A stretch of 44,376 nucleotides of DNA. Origin: Olavius sp. associated proteobacterium Delta 1. Its GTDB lineage: Bacteria; Desulfobacterota; Desulfobacteria; Desulfobacterales; JAFDCJ01. The notes beneath the pieces are model-generated. The model worked only from the letters and a program-made list of their open reading frames with translations, had not been told where the DNA came from and searched no databases. The stretch's first letter is position 1; each line of letters starts with the position of its first letter. The DNA lies in the NCBI GenBank assembly GCA_902749685.1, contig CACVKW010001173.1, forward strand, positions 1 to 44,376. The letters run 5' to 3'. Positions 42,604-44,376 of the stretch are shown one piece after another. Both the position numbers and the translations under genes were made by a program.

Positions 42604-44016
42604 CTACCCGCTTTTCTTGTAAAGGACAACAATTTCTTCTCCGGAGAGGGCCCTGTTGTATATGCGGATATCATCGATAACGCCATTAAACGTCCTGTGG
42701 TTGAAGTCCCTGTTCCCGCTCGCCCTTCCGATATTGAAATTGAAACTGCCGTAATTTATCGGAAACTTGGATGCTGTCCCCTGAAATATTCCATCCCGGT
42801 ATACGGCAATGGTGTTGTCTTTGTGAGTAGCGGTCAAATGGTGCCAGGTTAAGTCTGTGTTGATATCTTTCGGAAAATTGAAATCTATAGTGTACCAGGC
42901 GCTCTTACCCCCGTAGGAATTGGAAACTTTTTTATCTTTCCAGGTGCCCCAATGAAAACCATTATAAGAACCCTTGGTGAAAGTGAAACCAAATCCCCTG
43001 TAGGACATATTGCCCTGTGAAATGGGAACGGCAAACCGGTTTTGGCGACCATTTGATTTCAACCAGAAGCTGATTGTAAACTCCCCGGAAACCAGTGGGT
43101 GTCCGATGTCGACATAATCATTGACGCCATCAAAGCTGTAAGCGCTGTCTTCATTTCCGAACCTGTCCTTGACAGGGGAGGCACCAAAAACCGTGCCGTG
43201 ATTTCCGTTCCCTGATTCATCGTTTGCATTTCCGTTGAAAGGATAAATAGCGATAAAATCATTTGCCTGTTGGAAATTGTTTTTGGCGGCAGGAGCTAGA
43301 CTAGGAGATTTTTGCGGCACAAAAGTACCTGTCATATTGTCTGGTTCGCCAAGACTGCTTTCAGATTTTGACGGTTGAATTTCTTCCGGCTTGGGCTCAT
43401 TTTGCACCGACCTTGGCTTTTCTGAACTAGTTCTTGAGACGTCTTTCTGATCTGCTGATTCGGAAAGAAACAGAAAAAGCGATCGGATAAAAACAATAAG
43501 GAAAATAGTGAGGATTACACCGAGAACGGCTACCGGCATCCAATCCGGTTTTTTTCTTTCAGAAAGACTGTTGAGCAGAGAATAACTGCCCTGTTTTTTC
43601 TCTTTAGCAGGATTACTTGTGGAGAGCTTTGCATTCTCGTAAAGTTTTTTGAATATAATGCCGCACTTTAGACATGCTTCAGATTTTTTCTGATAAAACC
43701 CGCATTTGGGGCAGGTAATCATATCTTCTCCAGCGGTTTTGTGTTCTACGCCCCCTTTCGCCTTCCCATGAAGCGGTTTATGCTTATTTTTTTCAGCTTT
43801 TAAAATCCGGCATAATGCTCCCGCCTTTTCCATGGCGGTCTTAATCCCTAGCGCGGTCCGGCGGTCCACATTGTTTTTTACGATTATGGGCTTTTTTGAA
43901 AAAAGTTTTTCAACCCCTGCATAGTCTAGTTTGAAATATTCAGATATATTCTTCTTTACATTCTCCAGAATATACCCCTCTGCAATTTTACCTGCAAAAA
44001 CAACTTTATATCGCAT
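42604..44016 (-). CDS. Zinc-ribbon, membrane-anchored LamG-domain protein
   Basis: The 470-residue protein has an N-terminal domain (about 1-72: YKVVFAGKIAEGY, IIVKNNVDRRTALGIKTAMEKAGALCRI), which recalls ribosomal-L7/L12-C-like adaptor domains. A zinc ribbon follows with CPKCGFYQKKSEACLKCG (about 100-118). A single membrane segment (about 160-188) is followed by a disordered Ser/Pro/Glu linker and a LamG domain (about 255-470: IAIYPFNGNANDESGNGNHG, FTISFWLKSNGRQ, WHHLTATHKDNTIAVYRDG, IDDIRIYNRALS). The LamG part should be extracytoplasmic and the zinc ribbon cytoplasmic. The LamG opening matches the partial gene at 1-519. Possibly links a surface binding domain to an internal partner; inference. 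Confidence 0.85.
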   Translation of the reverse strand: MRYKVVFAGKIAEGYILENVKKNISEYFKLDYAGVEKLFSKKPIIVKNNVDRRTALGIKTAMEKAGALCRILKAEKNKHKPLHGKAKGGVEHKTAGEDMITCPKCGFYQKKSEACLKCGIIFKKLYENAKLSTSNPAKEKKQGSYSLLNSLSERKKPDWMPVAVLGVILTIFLIVFIRSLFLFLSESADQKDVSRTSSEKPRSVQNEPKPEEIQPSKSESSLGEPDNMTGTFVPQKSPSLAPAAKNNFQQANDFIAIYPFNGNANDESGNGNHGTVFGASPVKDRFGNEDSAYSFDGVNDYVDIGHPLVSGEFTISFWLKSNGRQNRFAVPISQGNMSYRGFGFTFTKGSYNGFHWGTWKDKKVSNSYGGKSAWYTIDFNFPKDINTDLTWHHLTATHKDNTIAVYRDGIFQGTASKFPINYGSFNFNIGRASGNRDFNHRTFNGVIDDIRIYNRALSGEEIVVLYKKSG

Positions 44017-44376
44017 GCATCCGCCAAGTATTTAAGAAATTAGTCCTTGCATCACTTTTTGAGGTGCTCACAAGGCTGATACTTCCGCTCATTGAGATAA
44101 ATAGTTAAGGTTGTAGAATCAGCAATCTGTTAAAAATTTACCTTTTTCTTTCAGAAATTGGTGCATTATATATATCGTACGAAACTTTAATTAGCTTTAG
44201 GATATTTTCCGTTAAAAAGCTTTTTAATATGAATTTGGTGCATTCACATTATTTGAATATGGGAAATGGCAAGATAAACCCTATAGTTGCATAAAATTTT
44301 GAAATCCAACTTCGCTGCTGCAATGAAGACCATTGAAAGTATTGACTGATCCTGGCTTCTGGTTTCTGGATACTGG
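44017..44376. other. Right-edge intergenic region
   Basis: About 360 AT-rich bases. Two copies of a TTGGTGCAT motif occur (about 44158-44166 and 44235-44243). No gene, RNA or terminator recognised; it probably holds the promoter of the zinc-ribbon/LamG gene. Confidence 0.4.

Overview
The window looks like a chromosomal segment of an anaerobic, sulfate-reducer-like deltaproteobacterium (Desulfobacterota), probably from an environmental genome. This is inferred from gene content: DUF169, a TRAP transporter, a stand-alone acyl-CoA synthetase alpha subunit, a hybrid kinase with an ABC-type sensor, and a likely selenocysteine-containing OsmC protein. No rRNA, tRNA, CRISPR array or intact insertion sequence was found.

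Region 1 (1-11.9 kb, minus strand) is an envelope/secretion island. It carries a partial LamG protein and two related blocks, each built from a transglutaminase-like protein, a secreted double rhodanese-fold protein without catalytic cysteines, and a repeat protein. In block A (630-9156) the repeat protein is a 2167-residue giant with 14 C-terminal repeats. In block B (9461-11741) it survives only as a 97-residue stub, and the rhodanese copy has an internal deletion and a frameshifted tail. Two short TTACA arrays with an exact 10-bp period lie upstream of the block B transglutaminase and upstream of the stub. This is the best candidate for an undescribed system.

Region 2 (12.4-22.1 kb) centres on nucleobases or nucleosides. 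A sugar-isomerase-like TIM barrel and a phosphoribosyltransferase-like protein (plus strand) face a cytosine deaminase (codA). A BMP-type ABC importer (binding protein, double ATPase, two permeases) lies upstream of codA on the same strand, and a DUF169 gene diverges from it. Several genes overlap by 4 bases.

Region 3 (22.2-31.2 kb) holds a hybrid histidine kinase with two apparent in-frame deletions, an aldehyde dehydrogenase remnant, a TRAP transporter (dctP frameshifted), an OsmC/YhfA-like gene with an in-frame TGA exactly at the conserved peroxidatic cysteine, and an ADP-forming acyl-CoA synthetase alpha subunit.

Region 4 (31.8-40.7 kb) has an HDOD-GAF protein, a small membrane protein, a ZnT9-like cation diffusion facilitator, a xylose-type ABC importer (with a terminator between binding protein and permease), an enolase-superfamily sugar-acid dehydratase-like enzyme, and remnants of an iron alcohol dehydrogenase and a hydroxyisobutyrate-type dehydrogenase. 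Region 5 (40.8-44.0 kb) holds two membrane proteins and a zinc-ribbon/LamG protein related to the gene at the left edge.

A recurring theme is decay by internal deletion, truncation and frameshift, plus many hairpin-like intergenic repeats.
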